Shown here piece after piece: positions 45,081 through 55,059 of a DNA stretch of 64,000 bases (its first letter is position 1; each line of letters opens with the position of its first letter). Below the pieces are notes generated by a model. It did not search any database. It saw nothing but the letters and a program-made list of their open reading frames with translations, and was not told where the DNA came from. The DNA comes from Leptolyngbya sp. NIES-2104. Lineage in GTDB: Bacteria; Cyanobacteriota; Cyanobacteriia; Leptolyngbyales; Leptolyngbyaceae. The DNA is taken from positions 434,001 to 498,000 of the forward strand of contig NZ_BBWW01000001.1 in NCBI RefSeq assembly GCF_001485215.1. The letters run 5' to 3'. The position numbers were made by a program, and so were the translations under genes.

Positions 45081-46286
45081 GTGCCGAAGAAGACTGTCAA
45101 TGATTTATCGTCCGCTGACTTACAGGGCAAGCGAGTTTTAGTCCGGGCAGATTTTAACGTGCCTGTGGATGAACAAGGCAACATTACCGATGACACGAGG
45201 ATTCGAGCAGCATTGCCCACGATCGAAGCGCTCACGTCCAAAGGGGCAAAAGTGATTTTGTCGAGTCACTTTGGTCGCCCGAAAAATGGTCCCGAAGATA
45301 AGTATCGTTTGACTCCAGTGGGCACACGTCTCTCAGAATTGCTCGGTAAGCCCGTGGTCAAAACCGATGATTGTATCGGTGACGACGTGAAATCAGCGGT
45401 TGATGCGTTGCAGCCTGGAGATGTGTTGCTGCTGGAAAACGTTCGATTCTACAAAGAAGAAGAGAAGAATGATCCGGCATTTGCTGAGAAATTAGCATCA
45501 GTAGCAGATTTGTACGTGAATGATGCGTTTGGAACGGCTCACCGCGCTCATGCTTCGACCGAAGGTGTAACGAAATTTCTCAAGCCTTCAGTGGCAGGAT
45601 TGCTGATCGAGAAAGAACTGCAATATTTGCAAAGCGCGATCGAGAATCCGCAACGTCCGTTAGCAGCGATCGTCGGTGGCTCAAAAGTCTCCAGCAAAAT
45701 TGGTGTGATCGAAACCCTGCTCGATAAAGTAGACAAACTACTGATCGGCGGCGGAATGGTGTTCACTTTCTACAAAGCGCGTGGTTTGGCAGTCGGTAAA
45801 TCTTTGGTCGAAGAAGACAAGCTAGAACTGGCGAAAACTTTGGAAGCGAAAGCGAAAGAAAAAGGCGTTGAACTGTTGTTGCCGACTGATGTTGTAGTGG
45901 CTGACAACTTTGCGCCCGATGCGAATACTCAAACTGTGAGCGTTGAGAACATTCCTGATGGCTGGATGGGATTAGATATTGGTCCTGATTCTATCAAAAC
46001 CTTCCAAGCGGCTTTGGAACAGTGCAAATCGGTGATTTGGAATGGTCCGATGGGCGTGTTTGAAATGGATAAATTTGCCAAGGGAACCGAAGCGATCGCG
46101 CACACTTTAGCAGAATTGACTCCGAAAGGAACCACGACGATCATTGGGGGTGGCGATTCGGTTGCAGCGGTTGAAAAGGTGGGTGTCGCAAGTCAAATGA
46201 GCCACATTTCGACGGGTGGCGGTGCAAGTTTGGAATTGCTCGAAGGCAAAGAGCTTCCAGGAATTGCAGCACTTGATGAAGCGTAA
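45081..46286 (+). CDS. pgk: Phosphoglycerate kinase
   Basis: 401 residues from GTG 45081, with AGGAG 9 bases upstream. [44 protein letters not shown] and the nucleotide-binding [13 protein letters not shown] are all present. It converts 1,3-bisphosphoglycerate and ADP to 3-phosphoglycerate and ATP, and works in reverse in the Calvin cycle. Complete length. A terminator follows 20 bases after the stop. Confidence 0.97.
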   Translation: MPKKTVNDLSSADLQGKRVLVRADFNVPVDEQGNITDDTRIRAALPTIEALTSKGAKVILSSHFGRPKNGPEDKYRLTPVGTRLSELLGKPVVKTDDCIGDDVKSAVDALQPGDVLLLENVRFYKEEEKNDPAFAEKLASVADLYVNDAFGTAHRAHASTEGVTKFLKPSVAGLLIEKELQYLQSAIENPQRPLAAIVGGSKVSSKIGVIETLLDKVDKLLIGGGMVFTFYKARGLAVGKSLVEEDKLELAKTLEAKAKEKGVELLLPTDVVVADNFAPDANTQTVSVENIPDGWMGLDIGPDSIKTFQAALEQCKSVIWNGPMGVFEMDKFAKGTEAIAHTLAELTPKGTTTIIGGGDSVAAVEKVGVASQMSHISTGGGASLELLEGKELPGIAALDEA

Positions 46287-46305
46287 GATCGTTTGAAATA
46301 GAAAT

Positions 46306-46347
46306 AACCCGCTTTGCAGATTTGATTGCGAAGTGGGTTGTTTTTTT
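46306..46347 (+). terminator. Intrinsic terminator of pgk
   Basis: 12-bp near-perfect stem AACCCGCTTTGC / GCGAAGTGGGTT (46306-46317, 46328-46339) followed by GTTTTTTT. Confidence 0.8.
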
Positions 46348-46874
46348 AAGCGTTGATTTGTTGTTGGAGTTGTTGGACTTCTGCGATCGATAAACCGAGA
46401 ATTCCTGCGTAGTGTCCCTTTGCAAGATGCAATTTACAATCTCATTGTCTAATTTCAACCAAAAGACGATCGCACTTTGTTCATCTCGGTCGGGTGGCGT
46501 TAGAACAGTAGACCGAAGAGTGCGATCGTCAAAAAATTTTTCTTATCAATTCAGTCTTAATCGCGGTGTTGAGACTCGCAGCTTTGGATCAGGCAGCGCT
46601 CAAGCAGTTCAACGCGATAGTGATACCAATAGCGGCGCGGGTTGAGAATCAGCGGGTAGGCAAGATGAAAAAGTGGCTGATTAAGATATTGCCAGACGGG
46701 AAAATGAGGTTTGACTGTAAACATGAGGAGCCATCATTTGAAGTATCAGGTGAGGGCAACACTGAGGAAAATCCTAGTCAATTGCCGATTCTAAGATGGC
46801 AAATCCGATCGCTTATCTTCCTGGTAAGGATTGCGGAACCTGTAAGCGCGATCGGGTTCTGAAGTTCGGTGATC
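46348..46874. other. Gene-poor stretch with possible remnants
   Basis: No supported gene. On the minus strand a short frame ending near 46348 reads HYAGILGLSIAEVQQLQQ and stops upstream in frame, as if it were the C-terminal piece of a lost gene. On the plus strand an ATG at 46665 opens a 65-codon frame (KKWLIKILPDGKMRFDC) ending at 46862, too weak to call. Confidence 0.35.
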
Positions 46875-48035
46875 TTATTGAGAAGAATTCGATTGCAGTA
46901 GGGACTGTAGTGATTTTCCTAAATAGTCATACTGTTGAACGGTGTTGTAAATCTGTGCAGAAATGCGAACTAATCGATTGGGGGCTTGGGGAAAAGGCAC
47001 GATCGGGACTTCGATATTGAATTTTTCGTACAAAGCATCTTGAAGTTCAACATACGAACCATCGGGTAACGGAATTGTGGCAAGTGACCCGATCATTTCT
47101 TCAGGGCAAGGGGGCGCGACATTGAGCAGATGACACAGATGAGTTCGAGCGGCGATCGCTTTCGATCGATTATTTGCCCTCAGTTCTGCCCAACCACCGG
47201 GAAGGAGAGAATTCATAAACTCGATCGCGCTTGGTACGGTTAGATAAGCGGTCGGATCATGGGTTCCCATCCAATCGAATTCAAGCTGAAATCTGGAGCG
47301 ATCGCGTCTCGGAGAATTTGCACCATGACTAATTGTTAAAGGTCGAATCTCGGCTTGCTTCTCTTTTTTCACATATAGAAAAGCGGCTCCTTTCGGCGCA
47401 CACATCCATTTATGACACGTTGAGGCGTAATAGGTCGCTCCGAGTTGGGAAAGGTTCAGATCGACCATTCCAGGGGCATGAGCGCCATCGATTAGAGCAT
47501 CGATCCCACGTTCTGATAAAGCTTGGATGACTTGAGCGATCGGAAAAACTATCCCAGTTTGACTGATGACATGATCGATCAAAGCGAGTCTTGTTCGATC
47601 GCTGACTTTTGCCAGAATTGCTTCGGTCACTTGATTGGGAGAATCGATCGGAAATGGCACTTCAGCGACGACCACTTTTGCGCCCGATCGTTCTGCGACA
47701 AAATCGAGCGCATTCCGACAAGCGTTGTATTCTTGGCTGGTTGTTAGGAGTTCATCAGAAGGAGAAAAGGTGAGCGATCGTAAAACCGCATTGACTCCCG
47801 TCGTCGCATTCGGCACAAAGACTAATTCTTCAACGCTTGCGCCGACAAATTCGGCTAATGATTCCCGCGCTTGATCAAGTAGCGGCTCAAATTCTCGTCC
47901 TAAAAATCGGAGCGGTTGCCGTTCGAGCCTCGATCGAAATTCTTGCTGAACTTCTAGAACCGGAATCGGACACGCTCCAAATGAGCCATGATTCAGAAAG
48001 GTGCAATCCGGATCAAGTGACCAGAATTTTCTCAT
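46875..48035 (-). CDS. Class V aminotransferase-fold (isopenicillin N epimerase-like) PLP enzyme
   Basis: 386 residues. FLNHGSFGACPIPVLEVQQE at the N-terminus, FVPNATTGVNAVLRSL, the Asp of LIDGAHAPGM (183) that holds the pyridine nitrogen, and the Schiff-base Lys209 in STCHKWMCAPKG define the group. Relatives include isopenicillin N epimerase and cysteine desulfurases; the epimerase-like annotation is conventional and the true substrate is unknown. tRNA-Asn lies 10 bases beyond its start. Confidence 0.88.
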   Translation of the reverse strand: MRKFWSLDPDCTFLNHGSFGACPIPVLEVQQEFRSRLERQPLRFLGREFEPLLDQARESLAEFVGASVEELVFVPNATTGVNAVLRSLTFSPSDELLTTSQEYNACRNALDFVAERSGAKVVVAEVPFPIDSPNQVTEAILAKVSDRTRLALIDHVISQTGIVFPIAQVIQALSERGIDALIDGAHAPGMVDLNLSQLGATYYASTCHKWMCAPKGAAFLYVKKEKQAEIRPLTISHGANSPRRDRSRFQLEFDWMGTHDPTAYLTVPSAIEFMNSLLPGGWAELRANNRSKAIAARTHLCHLLNVAPPCPEEMIGSLATIPLPDGSYVELQDALYEKFNIEVPIVPFPQAPNRLVRISAQIYNTVQQYDYLGKSLQSLLQSNSSQ

Positions 48036-48045
48036 TTTTTTAAAA

Positions 48046-48117
<72 letters not shown>

Positions 48118-48247
48118 TTGCGCTCTTGCGAAACTGATAATAACAACAAAGCACCAAGCTTTGCAAGTTATTTTTCAAAATTCCTCAAATCGCCAATCGG
48201 ACAGCGGGATGTGGTCAAATGAAAAAACCGCGATCGAGGCAGATCCC

Positions 48248-48802
48248 ATGGTATCAGACCCCCTAATCATTCACCGTTTGCTGAAAATTTCTCGTGCGAT
48301 CGACCGATTTAATGAAATCATCGGGCGGATTACCCTATGGCTCGTGTTGGTCATGGTGGCGCTCGGAGTCTGGAACGTGGTCGGGCGATATGTCGGAAAA
48401 GCGATCGGGCAAAGTCTCACCTCAAATTCTTTGATTGAGGGTCAATGGTATGTGTTCGATCTGGTGTTTTTGCTCGGAGCCGCTTACACGCTGAAACACG
48501 ATGAACATGTGCGTGTAGATGTGTTCTACAGTCGGTGGAATCGAAAAACAAAAGCACTGGCGGATTTTTTGGGGACGATCTTTTTTCTGATTCCGTTTTG
48601 TGTTTTGGTGATTTATTTCTCATGGGGGACGATCGTAGAATCCTGGATCACTCGCGAAGTTTCACCTGATCCGGGTGGATTGGCACGCTATCCGATTAAA
48701 ACCATGATTATCGTCAGTTTTGCGCTACTGATCGTGCAGGGAATTTCAGAACTGATTAAAAATTGGGCGATTTTTCGCGGACATCTACAGGAGCGCGAAT
48801 AA
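48248..48802 (+). CDS. TRAP transporter small permease subunit (DctQ type)
   Basis: 184 residues from ATG 48248; ATG 48212 and 48161 are also in frame. Four membrane helices with the DctQ pattern: FNEIIGRITLWLVLVMVALG, the EGQWYVFDLVFLLGAAYTLK segment, VRVDVFYSR and a C-terminal helix FALLIVQGISELIKN. It forms the permease with DctM. The stop overlaps the DctM start (TAATG). No solute-binding protein gene is in this window, although TRAP systems need one. Confidence 0.9.
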   Translation: MVSDPLIIHRLLKISRAIDRFNEIIGRITLWLVLVMVALGVWNVVGRYVGKAIGQSLTSNSLIEGQWYVFDLVFLLGAAYTLKHDEHVRVDVFYSRWNRKTKALADFLGTIFFLIPFCVLVIYFSWGTIVESWITREVSPDPGGLARYPIKTMIIVSFALLIVQGISELIKNWAIFRGHLQERE

Positions 48803-50169
48803 TGGATTTTTGGAATCAATACGAGATTGTTTTCGATTCAGAGTGGCTCGGTCCGATGATGTTTCTGGGGGCGCTCGTTCTGTTGTCGTTTGGGTATCCG
48901 GTCGCGTTTGCATTAGGAGGAGTTGCGATCGTATTTGCCATCATCGGCATCGTCTTAGGCGTATTCGATCCGATATTTCTCACTGCAATGCCGCAACGAA
49001 TTTTCGGCACGATGTCGAACTATACGCTGTTGGCGATCCCGTATTTCATTTTCATGGGATCGATGTTAGAGCGATCGGGCATTGCAGAAAAATTACTCGA
49101 AACTGTAGGGATTCTGCTCGGTAAACTTCGAGGTGGATTAGCGTTAGCGGTTGTATTAGTTGGCGCACTGTTAGCGGCAACTACTGGAGTCGTCGCGGCA
49201 ACCGTTGTGGCAATGGGATTGATATCGCTGCCGATTATGTTGCGGTATGGATATAACAAAGAATTAGCAACGGGAGTGATCGCAGCATCGGGAACGCTCG
49301 GACAAATTATTCCACCGAGTGTTGTTCTAGTGGTCTTGGGCGATCAGTTGGGGGTTTCGGTTGGGGATTTGTTTGTGGGATCGGTGATTCCTGGATTGAT
49401 GATGGCGGGGGCGTTTGCGCTGCACGTTTTGATTTCGGCTTGGATTCGTCCGGACATTGCGCCTGCACTGCCTGAAACGGTGCGAAAAGAGTTTGGGGGG
49501 AAAGGATTTTTTGGGCGCGTGTTTAATGCGATCGTGCCTCCACTCGTTCTCATTCTCCTCGTTCTCGGTAGTATCTTCTTCGGATATGCGACTCCAACCG
49601 AAGCGGGCGCGGTTGGGAGTTTGGGCGCGATCGTGCTGGCTGCATTGAATCGTCAGTTAAGTTGGGAATCGATCAAAGGCGTGTGTGATGTGACGCTGCG
49701 AAATACAGCGATGGTCGTGTTTATTTTGTTTGGCTCGACGGCGTTTAGTTTGGTGTTTCGGGGACTTGATGGCGATCGCTTTGTATTCGATGTGTTGACG
49801 AACTTACCGGGTGAAGAAGTCGGATTTCTGTTCGTCAGTATGTTCGTAGTGTTTTTGCTCGGATTCTTTATCGATTTCTTTGAGATTTGCTTTATCGTCG
49901 TTCCGCTGTTTGTTCCTGTGGCGCGTCAGTTAAATCTTGATTTGGTTTGGTATGGGGTCGTATTGGGTGCGAACTTGCAAACCTCATTTCTCACGCCGCC
50001 GTTTGGATTTGCGCTGTTTTACCTGCGGAGTGTTGCGCCTGAAGGAGTGACGACTGCGAACATTTACAAAGGGGTGATCCCGTTTATTTTGCTGCAACTA
50101 TTGGTGTTGATTTTGATCATTGTCTTTCCGGGAATTGTCAGCTTCTTGCCGTCGATCGCGAAAACGTGA
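48802..50169 (+). CDS. TRAP transporter large permease subunit (DctM type)
   Basis: 455 residues from ATG 48802, overlapping the small-subunit stop. About 12 helices. GGLALAVVLVGALLAATTGV and GYNKELATGVIAASGTLGQI, followed by IPPSVVLVVLGDQLGVSVGD, are typical of DctM. It drives sodium-coupled uptake of organic acids or similar solutes delivered by a periplasmic binding protein that is not encoded here. Confidence 0.93.
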   Translation: MDFWNQYEIVFDSEWLGPMMFLGALVLLSFGYPVAFALGGVAIVFAIIGIVLGVFDPIFLTAMPQRIFGTMSNYTLLAIPYFIFMGSMLERSGIAEKLLETVGILLGKLRGGLALAVVLVGALLAATTGVVAATVVAMGLISLPIMLRYGYNKELATGVIAASGTLGQIIPPSVVLVVLGDQLGVSVGDLFVGSVIPGLMMAGAFALHVLISAWIRPDIAPALPETVRKEFGGKGFFGRVFNAIVPPLVLILLVLGSIFFGYATPTEAGAVGSLGAIVLAALNRQLSWESIKGVCDVTLRNTAMVVFILFGSTAFSLVFRGLDGDRFVFDVLTNLPGEEVGFLFVSMFVVFLLGFFIDFFEICFIVVPLFVPVARQLNLDLVWYGVVLGANLQTSFLTPPFGFALFYLRSVAPEGVTTANIYKGVIPFILLQLLVLILIIVFPGIVSFLPSIAKT

Positions 50170-50202
50170 GACTGTTAAGTTATGTAGCGTTCGGATCGGC
50201 AA

Positions 50203-50982
50203 ATGTATCTCACTTGGCTTGATAGTAATTCCTGGCTGATTGAATTGGCAGACAAGCGAATTTTGCTTGATCCGTGGCTGGTGGGCGAATTGACGTTTGG
50301 AAATATCGGATGGTTGTTTAAGGGGAAACGATCGAGCGATCGCCCAATTCCCGAAAACATTGATCTAATCTTGCTGTCTCAAGGCATCGAAGATCACGCG
50401 CATCCTGAAACGTTAAAACGGCTCGATCGTTCGATTCCAGTCGTCGCTTCTCCGAGTGCTGCGAAGGTTGCACAGTCGATCGGTTTCTCATCGGTGACAG
50501 CCCTGAAGCACGGGGAAAGTTTTACGATCGATCAATTCGTTCAAATCCAAGCGACACCTGGATCACAATTAGGACCTGGTACACAAGAAAACGGCTACTT
50601 GCTGACCGAATTACCCACAGGCGTAACCCTCTACTATGAACCACACGGGAATCATCCGTCACCGTTGCCAAATCCGATCGACGTTGTGATCACTCCGCTG
50701 ATTGATCTGGCATTGCCGTTAGTCGGTTCAATTATCAAAGGAACGGAAAGCGCGTTAGATCTGACGAAACAAGCTCAACCGCAGATCATTCTTCCGACTG
50801 CGGCGGGTGGAGAGATTGAATTTGAAGGAATTTTGATTTCGGTACTCAAAGCGATCGGGACAACGGATGATTTCCGATCGAAGCTTGCTCAAGCGAATCT
50901 CACCACTCAAGTGATCGAACCGAAACCCGGAGAGCGGTTTGAAATTTCGCTGCAAGCATCCGCGATCGCGAATTCATTGTGA
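50203..50982 (+). CDS. MBL-fold protein with altered metal motif
   Basis: 259 residues. YLTWLDSNSWLIELADKRIL and LDPWLVG start the fold. The HxHxDH region reads LLSQGIEDHAHPETLKRL, keeping only the DHAH part. HSPG-like second-half motifs are not evident. It resembles cyanobacterial UlaG-like proteins. Function unknown. Confidence 0.75.
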   Translation: MYLTWLDSNSWLIELADKRILLDPWLVGELTFGNIGWLFKGKRSSDRPIPENIDLILLSQGIEDHAHPETLKRLDRSIPVVASPSAAKVAQSIGFSSVTALKHGESFTIDQFVQIQATPGSQLGPGTQENGYLLTELPTGVTLYYEPHGNHPSPLPNPIDVVITPLIDLALPLVGSIIKGTESALDLTKQAQPQIILPTAAGGEIEFEGILISVLKAIGTTDDFRSKLAQANLTTQVIEPKPGERFEISLQASAIANSL

Positions 50983-51105
50983 TCATTGCTTTCTATTGCC
51001 TAACGTTACGATTTCCGATCATCAAATTACAAATTCCTGAGTCCGTTTAGCCCTCTGTTCGTGTGTGTTATGGTTCGTGAAACTGTATCCATTCGGAGGG
51101 CAGTC

Positions 51106-51417
51106 ATGAGCTATTTTCAGGAAGCGAAAGCTCACTTTGTTGCGTCACATCAACATCCTATTAATCAAGCACTGCATCATCTAACCAATGCACTCGCGAT
51201 CGCTGCGGTCATTCTTCTATTTATCGACTGGCGATTCACGCTTGTATGTTTAGTACTGACCCAAGTTTTTGCTTTGGGCGGTCATGCTGTGTTTGAAAAA
51301 AACGAGCCTGCGTTTGTTAAATACCCTGGCATTACAATTCTCGCTTCACTGTCCTGGTCATTCGAGCATTGGTTTGGTTTTCGTCGATTTTTTCGACGCT
51401 CCAATCCTCAGACATAA
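51106..51417 (+). CDS. DUF962 / Mpo1-like membrane protein
   Basis: 103 residues from ATG 51106, preceded by GGAGGG. AKAHFVASHQHPINQALHHL and GGHAVFEKNEPAFVKYPG carry the His residues typical of DUF962. Three helices are predicted. Yeast Mpo1 of this family is a 2-hydroxy fatty acid dioxygenase; the bacterial role is not established. It is followed 21 bases later by an amidohydrolase gene. Confidence 0.75.
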   Translation: MSYFQEAKAHFVASHQHPINQALHHLTNALAIAAVILLFIDWRFTLVCLVLTQVFALGGHAVFEKNEPAFVKYPGITILASLSWSFEHWFGFRRFFRRSNPQT

Positions 51418-51438
51418 CATTTACCGGAGATCACAAAA

Positions 51439-52833
51439 ATGTATAACGGCATATTCGTCATTGATGCGGATGCTCATAAACTTGAGAATCCGCTGATTAT
51501 TCGCGATTATATTGAACCGCAATATCGCGATCGCGTTAGTTTAATCGTTGATAATCTCGGTGATCAACGAATGCGAATCGTCGATTTCAATCCTGCGACT
51601 GGAAAAAACGATTTGGTGCGCCTGTTTCCGCAACCTCAAGGATTAGGCAAAGGCGGATTTCGGAATTTGCACCCGGAAACGACACTCGGAGCCGCCTTCA
51701 ACCGCATTCGCCTCGAACACATGGATCAAGAAGGCATCGATGTGCAGGTGATTTTCGGAACTTGGAATCTGAGTTTTGGCAGTTATCTCGATCGAGATTT
51801 AGCTGTCGCACTCTGCAAAGCGTACAACAACTATATTGCCGATGATTGTCGCGGATACAATGGACGGCTTAAAGCGATCGGAGTTCTCCCGATTCAGGAT
51901 GTCGAAGAATCAGTGAAAGAAATGCGCCGCTGTGTAGAAGAACTTGGCTTGATTGGTGTAGCAGTTCCGCCCAATATTGCGATTCCCCACCCGAAAGCGC
52001 CCGAAGCTTTTCCTGAAATTCGCACTTGTAAAACGATTTCTCATCCCGACTTTGATCCCATTATTCGGACAGCGGTTGAGTTAGACATCGCCCTTGGCAT
52101 TCACGGCGGTCCTGGTTCCTATATGGTCGGTGGCTTGTCCGATCACACCGAGACGTTTGTATTGAGTCACATCTTTGTACAGCGCAATCAGCAACAGTTA
52201 GCTCTTGCTCGGATGGTATTTGATGGCGTATTTGAGCGCTATCCAACCTTGCGGGTGGGATTCCTAGAAGGCGGTTGCGGTTGGCTCCCAGATCTGGCGC
52301 ATTCGTTTCATGAACATTGGGAAAAACGGATTCGTGACTTTGATCCGAAACATCCGTATCGTCCATCCGCGATCGAGTTTACGAAACTGATGATTCAAGA
52401 ACGCGGCGCACACAATAGTAGTAGCATCGTTACTCAGGCGAAAAACCTCTTCGATTTGCTCTGGACGAAACAGCACGATCCGAGCAAGATCAACGATTCG
52501 AGCCTGTACGAACACTTTGAACTGAAGCATCGTGACCCAATGGACTATTTTGAGCGGGGTCAGATTTTCACCTCATTTGAATCGGATGATCCGGCTCCTG
52601 CTTACCTTCCTGTCGCGATGGGCGAAATGGGCAAGCGGTTGACCTGCTTCTCTGGCGATTATGGGCATTGGGATGGAGTCTTGCGCGACTGTGTGCGATC
52701 GGCGGCGGAAGTCGCGGACTACGATCGCGATCATTTAGAACTGCTCCTGAGTGGGAATGCTTTGGCGCTATATGGCGATCGATTGAAGAACTCACTGCCT
52801 CAGTCCTCGAATTTGGTTGGAGCAACGGTTTAA
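51439..52833 (+). CDS. Amidohydrolase-2 family protein (ACMSD-like)
   Basis: 464 residues. IDADAHKLENPLIIRDYIEP starts the barrel with a D-x-H metal pair. Later ligands are in LGIHGGPGSYM, RVGFLEGGCGWLP and FSGDYGHWDGVL. The family contains decarboxylases such as ACMSD and various hydrolases; a specific substrate cannot be named. A GGAGA ribosome site precedes the ATG. A truncated palindromic repeat follows the stop closely. Confidence 0.85.
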   Translation: MYNGIFVIDADAHKLENPLIIRDYIEPQYRDRVSLIVDNLGDQRMRIVDFNPATGKNDLVRLFPQPQGLGKGGFRNLHPETTLGAAFNRIRLEHMDQEGIDVQVIFGTWNLSFGSYLDRDLAVALCKAYNNYIADDCRGYNGRLKAIGVLPIQDVEESVKEMRRCVEELGLIGVAVPPNIAIPHPKAPEAFPEIRTCKTISHPDFDPIIRTAVELDIALGIHGGPGSYMVGGLSDHTETFVLSHIFVQRNQQQLALARMVFDGVFERYPTLRVGFLEGGCGWLPDLAHSFHEHWEKRIRDFDPKHPYRPSAIEFTKLMIQERGAHNSSSIVTQAKNLFDLLWTKQHDPSKINDSSLYEHFELKHRDPMDYFERGQIFTSFESDDPAPAYLPVAMGEMGKRLTCFSGDYGHWDGVLRDCVRSAAEVADYDRDHLELLLSGNALALYGDRLKNSLPQSSNLVGATV

Positions 52834-52847
52834 GAGGAGGTTTGAGC

Positions 52848-52935
52848 AGTCTTCGTCGTTGCCACATCCCGCCCCGAAATTCATTTCAGGGCGATGTGCG
52901 ATCGCAGCGAAAGGACTCTCTACGCCTCCCAGACA
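52848..52935. repeat. Palindromic repeat, internally deleted copy B
   Basis: Both flanks of the element family are present, but the two internal hairpins are missing: the left flank GTCGTTGCCACATCCCGCC joins directly to the right arm and the GCGAAAGGACTCTCTACG end. Confidence 0.7.
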
Positions 52936-53127
52936 TCCTTTGACCCTGGAACTTTTCATCTCGCTGCTGCATCTAAGAAAATGTGGCAGCGATTTTTATG
53001 GAAATCACCCTCAAACTTTCCGAAAAGCGCCTTCAAACCCGCGTAGTTATTCTCAGCCTTTGGAGTTAGAAACTTCTCAATCTAATCGTACGGGAAACCG
53101 GAATTTCACGCCTAAACACAATCAATT

Positions 53128-53168
53128 TAGAGGCATTTTCTTCAGATAAACTGCAAAGAATGCCTCTA
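53128..53168. terminator. Intrinsic terminator-like hairpin
   Basis: Perfect 10-bp stem TAGAGGCATT / AATGCCTCTA with a 21-base loop, followed by a T run. It lies about 300 bases downstream of the amidohydrolase stop. Confidence 0.65.
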
Positions 53169-53494
53169 TTTTTTCGTTATTTGAAAGTAGAGAAAAATTG
53201 TCACTCCCTAACATGTGACACTTGTAAAACAGACCATCATTCTGGTTAGGTTAAAACCTCACACGATATACCTGTAGATATGAGAAATCAATACCGTTTG
53301 TCGCTGATTTCTCAAGACTTCTCCAGAAATAATTCAGCGTTTTTGACTGATCAAACCGAAGCTATTTCTTAAGACATATAACCCTTCAATTGAGTCGAAA
53401 AACTTCTGAAATTCTGGGAACAAGTCAAACCATTCTTACGACATTGAAAGTAAGAAAACACCAAGTTCAACCCTTTGCTACTCAAGGACACATT

Positions 53495-54019
53495 ATGAAA
53501 CTCTCTCTCAAATCGGTTGCAACCCTTTCCGCTGTTTCCGCTCTCGTAGTATCGCCTCTGTTCTTTGCTGGCTCAGCTTCTGCTCAAGCCGTTCGCTTCG
53601 ATGGAAGCTACGTTGGTGCTGGGGTTGGTGGTAGCGTGACCCAAGGTGGACGCGGCAACGACGAATCGAAATTTGGTGGAAACATTCAAGGTCGTTTTGC
53701 AGTTCCGAATGCCCCTGTTTCTGTTCGCGGTTCTGTCTTGTTTGATGGCGATAATAGCGTGGTCATTCCTTCATTAACCTACGACATTCCTGTTGCAAAC
53801 AAAACGAACGTTTACGTTGGAGCAGGTTACGGTTTCGTGCAAAATGATGGTCGCACTTCTCAATTGGGCAACAAAGATGCTGCTGTGATTTCGGCAGGTG
53901 TTGAATCAGAAGTTGCTCGTGGCGTTGTTGTTTATAGCGATGCAAAATATGGCATCAACGCTTATGAAGGTGGTGCAGGTTCGGTCAGTTTAGTCGGTGG
54001 TGTTGGTCTGCGATTCTAA
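53495..54019 (+). CDS. Small outer-membrane beta-barrel protein
   Basis: 174 residues from ATG 53495; the open frame starts earlier at 53390. The signal peptide ends at about residue 30 (AGSASAQ). The rest alternates polar and hydrophobic residues in short strands (YVGAGVGGSV, NVYVGAGYGFVQ, SVSLVGGVGLRF), ending in an aromatic Phe as is usual for outer-membrane barrels. Likely an eight-stranded OmpA-like barrel. Strong terminator follows. Confidence 0.82.
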   Translation: MKLSLKSVATLSAVSALVVSPLFFAGSASAQAVRFDGSYVGAGVGGSVTQGGRGNDESKFGGNIQGRFAVPNAPVSVRGSVLFDGDNSVVIPSLTYDIPVANKTNVYVGAGYGFVQNDGRTSQLGNKDAAVISAGVESEVARGVVVYSDAKYGINAYEGGAGSVSLVGGVGLRF

Positions 54020-54066
54020 TTTCTTGAATTCACACTCTAAACCTCGCTTTCTGATCTAACAAATCG

Positions 54067-54095
54067 GCTCCTGATGTCATGTCAGGAGCTTTTTT
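54067..54095 (+). terminator. Intrinsic terminator of the barrel gene
   Basis: Perfect 8-bp stem GCTCCTGA / TCAGGAGC with a 7-base loop and six T residues. Confidence 0.9.
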
Positions 54096-54180
54096 ATTGA
54101 CCTTAAGAAAGAGGATGATTCTTTAGGGCTGCGCCAAGCTGAAGAAAGAGATTTGATATGATTTTATTTAGAGGATTCTT

Positions 54181-55038
54181 ATGGCTAATTCTGTCAAGGA
54201 AAAGATTTCAACCGACCTCAAACAAGCCAAAGAAGTCGGACAACTGAGAGCCGATCGCATTCGTGACATTATGAGAAACGCGATCGTCCAAATCACGTCA
54301 GAACTGAAAGCCGGAACCGGAGATGTGCGATCGCTGGTGAGAGATGCCTTTTCGACTGCCGCCACCAGCCTGCAAGAAGGTGGAACGCATGCGAAAGAAG
54401 AACTCACTGCCTCGGTGGAAGGCGTGATCGAGGGAATCAGCCACGCTCGTCAGCAACGAATTGCCGAAACTGAAGCAGAAGTGAAACGACTTCAGGCGCA
54501 ATTAGCCGAACAAGAAGACGAGCTTGAACAAGAAGTCGAAGCGGGTATGGACGGCTTAAAGGATGCGGCACGAGGGATGTCGGCTGAAGTGCGCGAACAG
54601 ATTGAACACACGATCGAATCGATTCGCAACAGTGAGGAGGCATCTTTGTTAAAGAAACGGTATGCCCAAGTTCAGGCGCAATTGGCGATTCTGAAGGCGA
54701 ATCTGGCAGCGCGGAGTGAAGATTATCACGATCGTGCTCAGGCACATTTGAACGAGGCGAAAGAATGGTACGACCAGGCGCGTCCTCAAGCAGAAGCGAC
54801 GAAAGAGCAAGCCGATCAGAAGATGGCAGAACTTGATCAGAAGATTGGGGAAGCTGGGGTCGCCTTGGCGCAGCGGGAACGGCAAGTTCGACGATTGCTG
54901 AAAGATTTGCTGAAGCAGGCGACGGATATGGTGAGAGAAGCAGGAGAAGCGCGATCGTCGAAATCATCGTCGAATGCTGAAAATGCACCGAATTTACCGC
55001 CAACCCAAATCGAAATCGAGGATAGCAAGATCCGTTAG
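54181..55038 (+). CDS. Long coiled-coil protein
   Basis: 285 residues, almost entirely helical and charged: EAEVKRLQAQLAEQEDELEQ and YAQVQAQLAILKANLAARSE are typical heptads. No signal peptide, membrane helix or catalytic motif. Similar cyanobacterial proteins exist and are sometimes mislabelled as histidine kinase. Function unknown; a structural or membrane-remodelling role is only inference. Confidence 0.75.
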   Translation: MANSVKEKISTDLKQAKEVGQLRADRIRDIMRNAIVQITSELKAGTGDVRSLVRDAFSTAATSLQEGGTHAKEELTASVEGVIEGISHARQQRIAETEAEVKRLQAQLAEQEDELEQEVEAGMDGLKDAARGMSAEVREQIEHTIESIRNSEEASLLKKRYAQVQAQLAILKANLAARSEDYHDRAQAHLNEAKEWYDQARPQAEATKEQADQKMAELDQKIGEAGVALAQRERQVRRLLKDLLKQATDMVREAGEARSSKSSSNAENAPNLPPTQIEIEDSKIR

Positions 55039-55059
55039 ATTTTTAGGGTGATGAAATTT

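Larger units (their letters stand above)
52834..53494. other. Intergenic region with repeat copy B, a terminator and an inverted repeat
   Basis: 660 bases. It holds the internally deleted repeat at 52848-52935, a very short ORF at 52999 (23 codons, possible remnant), a strong hairpin at 53128-53168 and an inverted repeat at 53199-53220. Upstream part may belong to the barrel gene's promoter. Confidence 0.5.

Noticed and set aside
46412-46862. Plus-strand frames of 77 and 98 codons downstream of pgk
   Set aside because: No family similarity and mutually overlapping; region seems to hold decayed sequence.
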